A stretch of 64,000 nt of DNA from Nitrobacter sp. Nb-311A (GCF_000152905.1 NZ_AAMY01000012.1:48935-112934), one strand, 5' to 3'; positions 16,485 through 25,606 are shown, numbered from the stretch's first letter. The notes: generated from the sequence alone by a model not told the origin. Program-made: numbers and translations.

Positions 16485-17765
16485 ATGAACGATCCAGTCT
16501 CTGTCGCACCCTCGTCGCGGCTGGCCGTCGTTTACCGGCCAGTGAACGATCTCACTCCCGATCCCCGCAATGCCCGCACCCATCCGAAGCGCCAAATCGA
16601 CCAGCTTCGGGCCTCCATCAAGGAATTCGGCTTCACCAATCCGATACTCATTGACCCCGAAGGCCACATCATCGCGGGCCATGGCCGACTTCAGGCAGCT
16701 CGCGCCATGGGGATTGCGGAGGTCCCGACGATCGCCCTGTCCGGCTTATCCGAGCCTCAGAAGCGCGCGCTACGAATCGCCGATAACAAGATCGCCCTCA
16801 ATGCAGGCTGGGATCTGGAAATCCTGCAGCAGGAACTGGGCGAGCTCGCTTCGATCGATGTCGATATTGATCCCACACTGACCGGCTTCTCGACCGGCGA
16901 GATCGACGTTATCATCGCGTCCGCTCCCGATCCGGATGACGAGGTGATCCCTCCGGTTTTGGCGACGCCGAGAACCAAGCTCGGCGATATCTGGATTCTC
17001 GGCGAGCATCGGGTGGGATGTGGCGACAGCCGCGATGCCGAATTCTTGCAGCGGGTCATCGGCGACAAAAAACGCGTTGATGCGGCTTTCCTCGATCCTC
17101 CCTACAATGTGCGGATCGGGGGACATGCAGTGGCCGCCGGGAGTCATCGCGAGTTCGCGATGGCTTCCGGCGAGATGAACGAAGCCGAGTTCCGGTCCTT
17201 CCTGGCTGATACGCTGGGCGCCGCCGCGTCTGTCTCACGCGACGGCGCGGTCCACTTCGTCTGCATGGACTGGCGGCACATGGACAGCGTCTCGGCGGTC
17301 GGCGCCACCGTCTATGGCGCGTGTCTAAACCTCTGCGTCTGGAACAAGTCCAATGCAGGGATGGGATCGCTTTACCGATCCAAGCATGAACTGGTTTTCG
17401 TCTATCGCGTGGGAATGGCCCCCCATCTCAATATGGTCGAACTCGGCAAACACGGCCGCAACCGCACCAATGTGTGGGATTACGCCTCGGTAAACTCCAT
17501 GCGGGGCAGCCGACGGGAGGATCTTGCCCTCCATCCGACGGTCAAGCCGACAGGGCTTGTTGCCGACGCCCTCAAGGATGTCACGCGCCACGGCGATCTC
17601 GTGCTTGATCTTTTTCTCGGCTCTGGAACGACGCTCATCGCCGCCGAGCGAACCGGGCGGTGCTTTCGTGGGCTCGACATCGATCCGGCCTATGTCGATG
17701 TTGCGATCGAACGCTGGTCAGCGCGGACGGGCCTCGCGCCGCGTCTGGAGAAGCCTGCATCATGA
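16485..17765 (+). CDS. ParB-like nuclease domain fused to DNA (adenine/cytosine-N4) methyltransferase
   Basis: From the ATG at 16485 (426 aa): an N-terminal ParB/Srx-like domain (LTPDPRNARTHPKRQIDQLR, then FGFTNPILIDPEGHIIAGHG and ADNKIALNAGWD) is followed by a beta-class amino-methyltransferase with DPPYNV (catalytic motif IV, in AAFLDPPYNVRIGG) and, C-terminal to it, the SAM-binding motif I VLDLFLGSGTTLIAAERTGR. Such fusions are typical of phages and integrative elements and methylate element DNA. A longer frame from 16398 adds 29 poorly supported residues. It overlaps the first DUF5681 gene by 4 nt (ATGA). Confidence 0.88.
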   Translation: MNDPVSVAPSSRLAVVYRPVNDLTPDPRNARTHPKRQIDQLRASIKEFGFTNPILIDPEGHIIAGHGRLQAARAMGIAEVPTIALSGLSEPQKRALRIADNKIALNAGWDLEILQQELGELASIDVDIDPTLTGFSTGEIDVIIASAPDPDDEVIPPVLATPRTKLGDIWILGEHRVGCGDSRDAEFLQRVIGDKKRVDAAFLDPPYNVRIGGHAVAAGSHREFAMASGEMNEAEFRSFLADTLGAAASVSRDGAVHFVCMDWRHMDSVSAVGATVYGACLNLCVWNKSNAGMGSLYRSKHELVFVYRVGMAPHLNMVELGKHGRNRTNVWDYASVNSMRGSRREDLALHPTVKPTGLVADALKDVTRHGDLVLDLFLGSGTTLIAAERTGRCFRGLDIDPAYVDVAIERWSARTGLAPRLEKPAS

Positions 17766-18328
17766 ACAAGAAGTCATCCTCCCGGAAATCTCCGAATCCC
17801 GGCTGGTTTCCGAAGGGGCGCAGCGGCAATGTTAAAGGGCGCCCAACCTCTTCTCGGTCAAAGGCCTCGGTGTTCGAGGTCTTGGTAGAAAAGACCCTCA
17901 CAGTAGACGGCCAAGGGGGCACCCGCGAGATCACCGTGGAGGAAGCACTTCAGCAGCGGACCTATCAGGATGCTCTGGCTGGCAAACGCATGGCCATGCG
18001 CGAGGTCGTGAAATGGATCGTCAAGCGCGAGGCTTGGCTGGAAAAGAACGCGCCAAGGCCTTCCCGGCAGGTGATCTGGCGTGACACTGCGCACGATCCC
18101 GACAATGCGGATGCCGCCCTGCTGCTTCTCGAAATCGCCGCGCACAACCCCGAGCGCGCAAACATCGGTGCGGATCGCGCACAGCTTCTCCTCGAGCCAT
18201 GGGCTGTTCAGGCGGCGCTGCGCCGCAGGCGGGGTGGCCAACGCCTGACCGACAAGGAGTGTGACGAGATCCGACGCTGCACGCGCGATCCGAAGAGTCT
18301 GCGCTGGCCGCGGGGGACCGGCGAATGA
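17762..18328 (+). CDS. DUF5681 domain protein, first copy
   Basis: The 188-aa protein starts at an ATG overlapping the methyltransferase stop. The DUF5681 signature is the N-terminal GWFPKGRSGNVKGRP, a basic glycine-rich element. The rest is helical, ending RRCTRDPKSLRWPRGTGE. DUF5681 proteins sit next to ParB-methyltransferases in alphaproteobacterial phages and islands; their job is not established. The next gene is a divergent paralogue, again with a 4-nt overlap. Confidence 0.82.
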   Translation: MNKKSSSRKSPNPGWFPKGRSGNVKGRPTSSRSKASVFEVLVEKTLTVDGQGGTREITVEEALQQRTYQDALAGKRMAMREVVKWIVKREAWLEKNAPRPSRQVIWRDTAHDPDNADAALLLLEIAAHNPERANIGADRAQLLLEPWAVQAALRRRRGGQRLTDKECDEIRRCTRDPKSLRWPRGTGE

Positions 18329-18891
18329 CGTCAGGCGATCCATCGGATGACACGGAGGAGAATTTTGTCGGGTATCGCCGACCGCCGCGGACCACGCGCT
18401 TTGCCAAAGGCAAGAGTGGCAATCCGGCAGGCCGTCCCCGCGGCCGCCACCGGGAAGCTCCCTATCAGAGCGTGCTAGGCCGAATGGTGACCATCCGGGA
18501 GGGTGGAACCACGCGCCGTGTCACGGCGGCCGAGGCGTTTCTGCTCCAGCTCGCAAAGCGCGGGGTCGAAGGCGACGGAGCCGCAGCCCGTGCATCGCTT
18601 TCCCTCATCGAGGAATCCAGGTTTCGGCAAGTTGCCCTCGCTCCTCTGCACATCAGCTGGGAAGGCGTGGATCCCGGGAGCGTCACCTCTGCATTGGAGC
18701 CGCTGCGAATGGCCAGGACACTCGATCCATACCGCTCGACCGCACGGATCGTCCTGGAACCATGGCTCGTCGAGGCCGCGCTTGCCCGTCTCCCGCAGCC
18801 ACTCAGTCCCGCCGATCAACAGGTCATCGTGAAGGCCACCCGCACCCCGCACAAGGTGCGATGGCCAGCATGGTGGAGCGAGCACCCGTAA
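18325..18891 (+). CDS. DUF5681 domain protein, second copy
   Basis: This 188-aa protein has the signature TTRFAKGKSGNPAGRPRG at residues 24-41 and a C-terminal ATRTPHKVRWPAWW resembling the end of the first copy (RDPKSLRWPRG). The two paralogues and the methyltransferase are translationally coupled into one operon. After this gene no further operon member is visible. Confidence 0.82.
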   Translation: MTSGDPSDDTEENFVGYRRPPRTTRFAKGKSGNPAGRPRGRHREAPYQSVLGRMVTIREGGTTRRVTAAEAFLLQLAKRGVEGDGAAARASLSLIEESRFRQVALAPLHISWEGVDPGSVTSALEPLRMARTLDPYRSTARIVLEPWLVEAALARLPQPLSPADQQVIVKATRTPHKVRWPAWWSEHP

Positions 18892-19454
18892 ATTCCAAAT
18901 CGAGCTTTGCTAAGATCCATCCCTTTTGCGTCAACCTGTGTCGCGACCTGATACTTCATGTCCAGCGACTTGCAAAATCAAAATGACGTAATTCCCTTTT
19001 TCGGAGCGATTCAAGACAAGGAGCCCCGATGTGGAAGCCTGAACACCGTCTGACGGCCGAGCGGCGCAACCTTCGGTGTGGGTCCGGCTGCCAATGGAAG
19101 GCGATCACCGCCGATGAGCGGCAGGCGTGGTGCGCTAGACCGGTCAGGCGCGCTCAGAAAGGGAGCGATACTTTCGCACCGACCTAATGATCGCCACTAC
19201 TACGGTCGTAACCTCAACATTGTCCCGACCTTGGAGAAGCGCGAGATGGTGATCTCGAAGACCCCGCCACAGCCCCCCGTTACGAGGATTCGCTCAAAGG
19301 TGTGCGATTGCTCCCTGCATTCGCGGGCGGAAAGTGGCACTGGCCACGGTCGTAAGCGAACAATTTAAGGTCCCCTCGATCATTCGATCGAGGGGACTAA
19401 TTTGCCAGGAAGCGCCTTATCGAAAAGGCGCAAAGCCATTTCGTCCGATGATGC
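18892..19454. other. Gap with a terminator hairpin; possible transposase-start relic
   Basis: A frame starting at 19029 (MWKPEHRLTAERRNLRCGSG) resembles the beginning of some IS5-type transposases but diverges after about 18 residues. The only other recognisable element is the hairpin at 19370-19397. No intact gene. Confidence 0.3.
19370..19397 (-). terminator. 12-bp perfect hairpin, likely terminator of the DUF1236 gene
   Basis: GTCCCCTCGATC (19370-19381) pairs perfectly with GATCGAGGGGAC (19386-19397), loop ATTC. It lies 58 nt beyond the stop of the minus-strand DUF1236 gene and is followed on that strand by CTTAAATT. Confidence 0.6.
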
Positions 19455-19874
19455 CTAATCGATGATCTGCACCACACGACGCGTCCGTGGATCGACTAGC
19501 ACAGTTTGGTCGTTCACAACGGTGTAGCGATAATTCGGTGCACCGTACTCAGCGGGAACGTCATAGTAGGTGACCCCAGCTTTTGGCAGGACGGCCCCAA
19601 CGCGAACCGACTCGCGGTAATGAAACGAAGGATGGTGCTGCTCGACCACATATTGCCGGAAGCGCGGACGCTGATCGATACCCAGTATGCCGGCTACCCC
19701 GCCAGTGACGGCTCCGACTGCCCCTCCAACCGCACCACCGATCGGTCCCGCCGCTCGTTCACCTTCGCGAGCGCCTCGTTCCATGCCTCCAACCACGCCT
19801 TGGGCTATGGCTGATGCGGGCAAAATCAAAGCGATAGATATCGCGGCGATTTTGAAAAAAGAACGGATCATCAA
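19455..19874 (-). CDS. DUF1236 (RcnB-like) periplasmic protein
   Basis: The 139-aa protein has a signal peptide (FFKIAAISIALILPASAIAQ), a glycine-rich linker (GPIGGAVGGAVGAVTGGVAG) and a C-terminal DUF1236 domain (GAVLPKAGVTYYDVPAEYGA, then YRYTVVNDQTVLVDPRTRRV). Proteins of this type are abundant in Bradyrhizobium relatives and are periplasmic; their biochemical role is not known. It looks intact and host-like, unlike most of its neighbours. Confidence 0.8.
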   Translation of the reverse strand: MMIRSFFKIAAISIALILPASAIAQGVVGGMERGAREGERAAGPIGGAVGGAVGAVTGGVAGILGIDQRPRFRQYVVEQHHPSFHYRESVRVGAVLPKAGVTYYDVPAEYGAPNYRYTVVNDQTVLVDPRTRRVVQIID

Positions 19875-19947
19875 TTCCTCCTATCATTGGGGCGGTAGAG
19901 CAACTCGGGCGATTAAAGGAAGCCGTGCCGCGCGGGGCTTTCTCCAT

Positions 19948-20199
19948 CTAAGAGCGAATGGCCCTTGCACCCCCGATAAGAATGCAAGCTCCGATAAACC
20001 CGGCAACGAGATAGCCAAGCCATCCGCCGAACGAAACGCCGACCAAACCGAGCAAAGCGCTGGCAACGGCGGCGCCAACAATACCCAAAAGGATATTCAT
20101 AAGGATTCCGGTGTCGCTCTTCATAAAATTAGAAGCGATCCACCCCGCTAACCCGCCAATGATAATGGCCGCGATCCACCCAATACTCGCGTCGTTCAT
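19948..20199 (-). CDS. GlsB/YeaQ/YmgE family stress-response membrane protein
   Basis: The 83-aa product has three hydrophobic helices and the family's glycine pattern: IGWIAAIIIGGLAGWIASNF, then GILMNILLGIVGAAVASALL. These small inner-membrane proteins are often stress-induced. It is transcribed in the same direction as the DUF1236 gene. Confidence 0.85.
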   Translation of the reverse strand: MNDASIGWIAAIIIGGLAGWIASNFMKSDTGILMNILLGIVGAAVASALLGLVGVSFGGWLGYLVAGFIGACILIGGARAIRS

Positions 20200-20359
20200 T
20201 CTGTAATCTCCGCTTCGTCCTGTGTCATGTAGCAGCGCAATTCCAAGAACAGTTATTGATCATTTGGGTTCCATGCCGCGAAAGGGAGTGCCGTGCAGTG
20301 ACGGTCAATGAGCGCAGATAGCGGATCGGGAATGTGCCCCGCGGCCCCGCTAAGGAACA

Positions 20360-20998
20360 ATCGTCCCGGTGCTCTTGTTGTAAGTCCACCTATCCAAGAA
20401 GGAGAAAGCATCAACGACCCGAACGGTCAAATCGACATCCCCAGGAGGTTGTAGCCGATCTCACCCTTGAGAACCGTCTGCTTAAAGAAAGCCTGAACGG
20501 AGATGGGGAGGACGAAGCATGAGGTGCCATGCGTCCGAGAAAGCCGAGATCATCGAGTTGGTCGAGCAGTCGCACTTACCGGCCAAGCGCACGTTGGACA
20601 AGCTCGGCATCCCCCGCTCCACGTTTTATAGATGGTACGATCGCTACCGCGAGGGCGGCATTGAGGCACTGTCAGATCACCGCTCTCGACCGGATCGAGC
20701 CTGGAATCGCATCCCGGATCGGCCAGATCATCGACCTGGCGCTGGAGCTTGCGGAACTATCGCCGCGGGAGCTCGCCGTGCGGTTCACAGATGAGAGAAA
20801 GTACTTTGTCTCGCGGAGGCTTCGGTCTATCGACTGCTGAAGGCGCATGACCTCATCACCAGCCCGGCCTATGTGGTGATCAAAGCGGCGAACGAGTTCA
20901 AGGACAAGACCACCGCCATCACCCAGCTCTGGCAGACGGATTTTACCTACCTCAAGATCACCGGCTGGGGCTGGTACTATCTGTCGACCGTGCTTGAC
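20360..20998 (+). pseudogene. IS3-family transposase remnant (orfA end and orfB N-terminus)
   Basis: The end of orfA (VVADLTLENRLLKESLNGDG) overlaps an orfB start at 20519 (MRCHASEKAEIIELVEQSHL, then RTLDKLGIPRSTFYRWYDRY). The orfB sequence continues through three frames (LALELAELSPRELAVRFTDE; EASVYRLLKAHDLITSPAYV; LWQTDFTYLKITGWGWYYLS) until about 20998, where it abuts an IS21 fragment. It is a paralogue of the IS3 element at 44176-46784. Confidence 0.75.
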
Positions 20999-21085
20999 GA
21001 CCGTCGCCATGATCTCGTCGAAGGCAGCCCTCATTCCGTAGAGTTTGAGCTCACCCATGAGGTCGAAGATTTGGGTTCGTTCCAT
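20999..21085 (-). pseudogene. istB: istB helper ATPase, N-terminal stub
   Basis: The ATG at 21085 overlaps the istA stop (TGATG) and gives MERTQIFDLMGELKLYGMRA, the typical start of IS21 IstB. Only about 29 codons remain before the IS3 junction; the AAA+ ATPase domain is missing. Confidence 0.7.
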
Positions 21086-22584
21086 CAGATGGTCCTCCGG
21101 AGGTTGTCGTAACGGGCGCAATCGGCGATCGGCGCATGGCGGAGCGTCAGTGCCGCCGGCGTCATAATGTTGGCCGGTGCAGCGGGTTCGCGTTGGCGAG
21201 CCAGGATGTTGAGAACGACGTCAGCGGAATGAACGCCATGAGCGATCGCCTCGGCGCAGGCGGCTTCGACCGCCGACAAACCGTCCGTCAGCACCGCATT
21301 GAGGATGTCGACCATCTGTCGATTGCCGTCGTCGGTGCTGGCGAGCCTGCGCCGGATCCGTTCGATCGCGGCCGGCAACACCCAGTCCTTGAAGGGTGCG
21401 CCGTTACGTAAGGCCCCGGGTTTGCGCGCGAGCACCGGCACGTAGTGCCAGGGATTGTAGGTCGTCTCGCCGCGTCCGAACGATCGCGGATGCTCCGCAA
21501 CGATGCGCCCGTCCTGACGGATCACGATGCGATCGGCATAGGCTTGAACTTCGACCGGGCGCCCGACGGCGCTGGCAGCGACCGAGTATTTGTTGTTGTC
21601 GAAGCGCACCAGGCAGGTCTTCGAGACCGATGCCGGCACCGCGTGGAATCCGTCGAACCGGCCAGCATAGGGAACGAGCTTGGGCCGCTCGGCTTCGAAC
21701 ACCTCCCAGACCGTCTGTTCGGCCAGTTCTGGATGTCGGTGCGCCTTGGCGTAGGCGATGCACTTATCCAGAAGCCACGCGTTCAACTCGTCCAGGGTTT
21801 TGAACCGCAGCCGTGGCGTGAAGAACCGTTCCCGGACCAGCCCGACCTGGTTCTCGACCTGACCCTTCTCCCAGCCCGACGCCGGCGTGCAGGCGACCGG
21901 ATCGATCAGATAGTGGCTGCACATCTGCAGGAAGCGGCGATTGTAGCGGCGATCCTTGCCGACGAAGATCGTCTCTACCGCCGTCTTCATGTTGTCGTAG
22001 ATGCCGCGGCTGCAGGTACCCTTGAACAGTGCGAACGCCCGGTCGTGGGCGTCGAATACCATCTCCTGCGTCTCCCGCGGATAGGCCCGCACGAACAGCA
22101 TGCGGCTGTGGCACAGCCGGACATGAGCGACCTTCACGATCGCCGTCACGCCGTTGAGGAGAACGATCTCATGGCTCCAGTCGAACTGGTAGGCTTCGCC
22201 CGCCGCAAAGCTCAACGGAACATAGGCCGCCGCGGTCGATTGCCCGCGCTCCTTGCTCCAACGCCTGGCGTAACGCCGTACGGCATCGTAGCCGCCGTCA
22301 TAGCCGCGTCCGCGCAACTCTTCGAAGATCCGGATCAGCGTCAGCTGTTCGCGAGCCGATTTGGCCGCGTTCGCCGCCAGCAGTTCATCAAGCTCCGCCG
22401 CCCAACGCCCGAGTTTGGGGCGCGGCTGGATCGAACGCTCATACTCGAACAAGGTCTTGCCCGACCTCAGCACCTTCCGGACCGTGTTCCGCGACACCTT
22501 CAGGTCACGGGCGATCTCCTTGATCGTCTTGCCCTTGATGAAGTGTTCGCGCCGTATCCGCGCAATCGTCTCCACGATCAGCAT
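21085..22584 (-). CDS. istA: IstA transposase of an IS21-family element
   Basis: This 499-aa protein has an N-terminal helix-turn-helix (GKTIKEIARDLKVSRNTVRK), the DDE integrase core with the first Asp in AYQFDWSHEIVLLNG, later YDNMKTAVETIFVGKDRRYN and the Glu in WEKGQVENQVGLVRERFF, and a C-terminal IstA domain. The length is normal for IstA. IstA catalyses cut-and-join of the element ends and needs IstB, of which only a stub follows. Confidence 0.9.
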   Translation of the reverse strand: MLIVETIARIRREHFIKGKTIKEIARDLKVSRNTVRKVLRSGKTLFEYERSIQPRPKLGRWAAELDELLAANAAKSAREQLTLIRIFEELRGRGYDGGYDAVRRYARRWSKERGQSTAAAYVPLSFAAGEAYQFDWSHEIVLLNGVTAIVKVAHVRLCHSRMLFVRAYPRETQEMVFDAHDRAFALFKGTCSRGIYDNMKTAVETIFVGKDRRYNRRFLQMCSHYLIDPVACTPASGWEKGQVENQVGLVRERFFTPRLRFKTLDELNAWLLDKCIAYAKAHRHPELAEQTVWEVFEAERPKLVPYAGRFDGFHAVPASVSKTCLVRFDNNKYSVAASAVGRPVEVQAYADRIVIRQDGRIVAEHPRSFGRGETTYNPWHYVPVLARKPGALRNGAPFKDWVLPAAIERIRRRLASTDDGNRQMVDILNAVLTDGLSAVEAACAEAIAHGVHSADVVLNILARQREPAAPANIMTPAALTLRHAPIADCARYDNLRRTI

Positions 22585-22635
22585 CCCCGACCACCTGCTT
22601 CATGACAAAGCAGGCAGCGCAACAGCCAACCTGTA

Positions 22636-22690
22636 GGGGGTCAATTTTGGACGCCGATCCCCCGGCTTACGGGGTCAATTTTGCATGCCG
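22636..22690. repeat. IS21 terminal repeats
   Basis: GGGGTCAATTTT occurs twice (about 22638-22649 and 22670-22681) upstream of istA, in the same direction. Such multiple terminal repeats are IstA-binding sites. Confidence 0.55.
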
Positions 22691-22716
22691 AATGACCATG
22701 GTGGTCTAGCCGCTCA

Positions 22717-22854
22717 TCAGTATAGTGAGGTTTTCAGCTTGCGTCGCAAGACGGTCAGCTGATGTCGAAGCACTGCATTCTCAGCCTCAAGCCGGATGTT
22801 CGACTTGAACGGCGAGGCCAGCACGGCCAGAGCGAAGCAGATCAGCGCAATCAT
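22717..22854 (-). pseudogene. Integrase-core transposase, N-terminal stub (45 aa)
   Basis: The peptide starting MIALICFALAVLASPFKSN and continuing RLEAENAVLRHQLTVLRRKL matches the N-terminus of a rhizobial integrase-core transposase. After LKTSLY it stops, so the catalytic part is gone; the neighbouring IS21 terminus probably marks the break. Confidence 0.6.
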
Positions 22855-22921
22855 CGCGCCAACTTAGCCGATTCCGTCATTCGATAAACCCGGATAGGGT
22901 TTTCGGAACACACAACGGGGT

Positions 22922-23239
22922 TTAGACAAAAGTTACACCAAGCCGACGTTCGTCGCGCCAGATGACCTGACACTGCGCATCAAGTTCTGCATTTGGTACG
23001 CGCAAGGCAAACGCTGCTGGTAACGCGGGCGCATCCCACGTTTGTACCGTCGCAGACGTGGCCGTTAGGTGACGGACCTTGCACCGCAGGGACGTTCCAT
23101 CCCAAAGAATGTGTCCCTGCTGAACGCTGAGCCGTGCCTTTGCCATACCCGCCCCCACGTGCCGCACAAAATTATTGCGAATCACGGAGACTAGTTGATT
23201 GCCGATTTTCGCCGCGAATGTGGCAAGCGAGGTGCTCAT
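22922..23239 (-). CDS. PilZ-like domain protein
   Basis: The 105-aa protein ends in a PilZ-like beta barrel: RCKVRHLTATSATVQTWDAP and CQVIWRDERRLGVTFV, where the last motif is typical of rhizobial PilZ proteins. The full c-di-GMP binding RxxxR and D/NxSxxG motifs are not both clear, so ligand binding is uncertain. The N-terminal 45 residues are helical. Confidence 0.6.
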   Translation of the reverse strand: MSTSLATFAAKIGNQLVSVIRNNFVRHVGAGMAKARLSVQQGHILWDGTSLRCKVRHLTATSATVQTWDAPALPAAFALRVPNAELDAQCQVIWRDERRLGVTFV

Positions 23240-23359
23240 TCTGAGCAGATAGAATCAGGCCGCCGACTTCGCTTTCACTTCAGCCAACTTCTCTAGAGCG
23301 AGATCCTGCGCGGCCACAGCCTTACGCTCTCCCCGCTTTGTATCACCTAGGGCCCGGAC

Positions 23360-23809
23360 TCATAACCAATAGCTGACGGTTGCGGCGATGCAGACGGCAG
23401 CCATGAAGTTGACGGCAAGACGGTCATAGCGGGTTGCGACACGCCGGAAGTCTTTGAGACGGCAGAACATGCGCTCAATGGCATTGCGATCGCGGTAGAG
23501 CACGGGCGAGAAGCAGTTTTTCCATTTGCGATTGGCCTTGGGCGGGATGTTCGGCATCGTGCCGCGTTGCTCGACCTGCTGGCGGATGGCATCGCTGTCG
23601 TAGCCCTTGTCGCCGTGCAGGATCGCGGAACGTGGCATCTCTTCGAGCAGAACCGCTCCAGCGGTACAATCGGCTATCTGCCCCCCGGTCAGCAAGAACG
23701 CGACGGGACGACACTCCACGTCGGTCAGCGCGTGGATTTTCGTCGTGCGCCCGCCGCGCGATCGGCCGATGGCCTGCTGATGTTCCCCCCTTTGCCGCCA
23801 GATGCGCAT
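23360..23809 (-). CDS. IS5-family transposase, second reading frame (copy 1)
   Basis: The C-terminal half of the DDE transposase: GRSRGGRTTKIHALTDVECR, the second Asp region ILHGDKGYDSDAIRQQ and the Glu region RNAIERMFCRLKDFRRVATR, ending YWL. It is produced by frameshift from the first frame or from its own ATG. Confidence 0.85.
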   Translation of the reverse strand: MRIWRQRGEHQQAIGRSRGGRTTKIHALTDVECRPVAFLLTGGQIADCTAGAVLLEEMPRSAILHGDKGYDSDAIRQQVEQRGTMPNIPPKANRKWKNCFSPVLYRDRNAIERMFCRLKDFRRVATRYDRLAVNFMAAVCIAATVSYWL

Positions 23810-24117
23810 CGATGCGCCTTCACGGCCGAGCTATCGATCAGGACCTGCGCAGGAGGTCCACCAGCCGTTGCGAGTGCGTGGAATATGTCTACCCATACGC
23901 CCTTCGCTGCCCAGCGGACGAAACGATTGTAGAGTGTTTTGCGCGGACCATAGACCTCCGGCGCATCGATCCAGCGCCCACCGGACTTCAGAACCTGGAT
24001 AATGCCGCTGATGACCCGCCGATCATCGACCCGCGGCTTGCCGCGCGTATCGTTAGGCAGAAGCGGCTTGAGAAGAGCGAACTGATCCTTCGTTAGCCAA
24101 AAACAATCGCGGCTCAT
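23725..24117 (-). CDS. IS5-family transposase, first reading frame (copy 1)
   Basis: The 130-aa product holds the N-terminal DUF4096-type domain (MSRDCFWLTKDQFALLKPLL, GGRWIDAPEVYGPRKTLYNR) and the first catalytic Asp region QVLIDSSAVKAHRCASGGKG. It overlaps the second frame at 23725-23809; ribosomal frameshifting in the overlap would give the full DDE transposase. Confidence 0.85.
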   Translation of the reverse strand: MSRDCFWLTKDQFALLKPLLPNDTRGKPRVDDRRVISGIIQVLKSGGRWIDAPEVYGPRKTLYNRFVRWAAKGVWVDIFHALATAGGPPAQVLIDSSAVKAHRCASGGKGGNISRPSADRAAGARRKSTR

Positions 24118-24189
24118 GGAGCGCCTCCTATCGGAGACCGTGAATCACAAACTCAGCGCCGAAAGAATCATTTTTATGGGTCCCGACCC

Positions 24190-24954
24190 TAAGGCACAAC
24201 TGCGATCGTACCGCGCTTGATGAGGCGCTTCAGGTCCTCCTTCCGACCGGAGCGAGCTACACAGGATTCCGGGACGGGCCTTCGAGCGGTTCAGACCCGG
24301 AACCGTCGCTTGTTCACTCCCGGTTTCCGGCTATGGCGGGCGCCGAAGCCTGAGCAGTGGGACTACGAGGTCGAGGCGGACTATCAGACCGGTCTGGCCC
24401 GGGATACAACCTCCGTCACCGACAGGCGCGACCTCGAGGTCTCGGCCTACTTCATTCATGCGCAGGCGGGCTATACCTTCAACACAAAGTGGCTTCCGCG
24501 AATCGTGCTGCAATACGATCACGCCAGTGGCGACAGCAGCAACCCGAATACCTACACCCGCTTCGACACTCTGTTTGGCGCTCGGCGGTGGGAACTCGGC
24601 CCAACCAGTCTTTACGGGCTGGCGCAGCGGTCCAATATGATTTCGCCGGTGGTGCGCTTTGAGATTACGCCGAGCCCGATCTGGGATGCGTACGTCGCCT
24701 ACCGCCCACTCTTCCTGGAAAACCCCACCGACAGCTTCGCCGCGTCAGGGGTACGGGACCGTACTGGCCGATCCGGCAGCTTCGCCGGCCAGCAAATCGA
24801 GACTCGCCTGCGGTATTGGTTCATCCCGAACGCCCTGCTGCTCGATACCGGCGTTGACTACGTGATCAAAGGCAGATTCCTGCAGACTGCCCCCAACGCG
24901 CCTCCCACAGGCGACACCTTCTATGGCTATTTCCAAACGAGTGTCTTCTTTTAA
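24190..24954 (+). pseudogene. Alginate-export (AlgE-like) outer-membrane protein, C-terminal part
   Basis: About 225 residues match the C-terminal barrel of alginate export family proteins: LPRIVLQYDHASGDSSNPN, then YTRFDTLFGARRWELGPTSL and the terminal strand GDTFYGYFQTSVFF ending in Phe. The 5' part is missing where the IS5 element ends, and the ATG at 24217 is an accident of the junction. Full-length relatives are about 450-500 aa. Confidence 0.7.
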
Positions 24955-25089
24955 AGGCCGTGCCGACTCAAGCTATGTCATCAGTGAATCGCGACGAAAA
25001 TCGCCAGGCCCCCAATGGAGCGCGCCAGTATCGAATCGGCAATCAGGCTCATCACTGCCGAGATTCATAGACGTTGAGAAGAACGTTGA

Positions 25090-25334
25090 TCATCGTCCGA
25101 TCTCCGCGTTGCCGACTTGCCGCGCGGGCACATCGACATAGGCCCAGATCAGGACCACTGGCCACAACACGAAGCCGAGGAAGAGCGTGACCCAGCCGCC
25201 GACGGAGATGGCGGCTGCCCAGGGATGGCCGCGCCGGCCTACCCCGGCAGCATGGCGACCAGCACAACGACGGCGGTTGTACTGAACAACAGCACGACCA
25301 GGACGAGCCAGGCAAAGATATCGAGCGTGGACAT
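25090..25334 (-). pseudogene. DUF3302 inner-membrane protein, frameshifted
   Basis: From the ATG at 25334, MSTLDIFAWLVLVVLLFSTT then VLVAMLPG matches DUF3302 (YiaW-like). The frame then hits a stop, while the shifted frame continues GHPWAAAISVGGWVTLFLGF and VVLIWAYVDVPARQVG to 25090. One indel near 25240 breaks the gene. DUF3302 genes normally precede an HlyD-type gene; here only a short ORF follows. Confidence 0.6.
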
Positions 25335-25454
25335 GAGCCTCTCCTCTGCTCTATCAGAGCCGCATCTCGGCGGCGCCCATCAGCCCGCCGTTGAAGTCCT
25401 TCAGGATGTCGCCGAAGCTGAGGTCGATCTTGGCGGCGGGCAGCGGCGGCAGCG

Positions 25455-25568
25455 TTGATCCGAGCCCATCCTGAACGTGCTGCCCGGAATCCAGACCATG
25501 CCCTCCAGCCGAACCGTGGCGCTCTGCTCAGCGTTCGATGGGTGATCCGTCGCAGGCGGCGTCGACAT
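25455..25568 (-). pseudogene. Formylglycine-generating enzyme, N-terminal stub
   Basis: Thirty-eight residues from the ATG at 25568 include VRLEGMVWIPGSTFRMGSDQ, the start of the sulfatase-modifying FGE domain. The reading then changes to an unrelated C-terminal tail (PPLPAAKIDLSFGDILKDF, ending 25352), so a deletion fused two genes. Confidence 0.55.
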
Positions 25569-25606
25569 GCTTGTTCTTCCGAACCTGCACGTCTTAAGGC
25601 CATCAC

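Larger units (their letters stand above)
20999..22690 (-). mobile_element. IS21-family element, truncated (istA intact, istB lost)
   Basis: The element keeps one terminus (22636-22690, where GGGGTCAATTTT occurs twice in direct orientation, as is usual in IS21 ends), a full-length istA and only the first 29 codons of istB. The other end is deleted at the junction with the IS3 remnant near 20998. It cannot transpose by itself without istB. Confidence 0.8.
23350..24189 (-). mobile_element. IS5-family element (840 bp), copy 1
   Basis: Bounded by imperfect inverted repeats (GGGCCCGGACTCATAA at the left, complement of GGGTCGGGACCCATAA at the right) and flanked by TA on both sides. Same 840-bp length as the copy at 59947-60786, and all encoded peptides are identical, in opposite orientation. 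It sits beside the 5'-truncated alginate-export gene and a relic coding for KAVAAQDLALEKLAEVKAKS on the minus strand to its left. Confidence 0.88.

Noticed and set aside
19029..19190. ORF start MWKPEHRLTAERRNLR resembling an IS5-type transposase
   Set aside because: Similarity ends after about 18 residues and no other transposase motif follows.
21445..22605. Long plus-strand open frame of 386 codons
   Set aside because: It is antisense to istA, whose motifs are clear; no independent protein signature is visible in it.
24190..24250. A minus-strand gene continuing across the IS5 copy 1 into 23255-23349
   Set aside because: The two sides do not join in one frame after removing the element and one TA, so a single interrupted gene is not supported.
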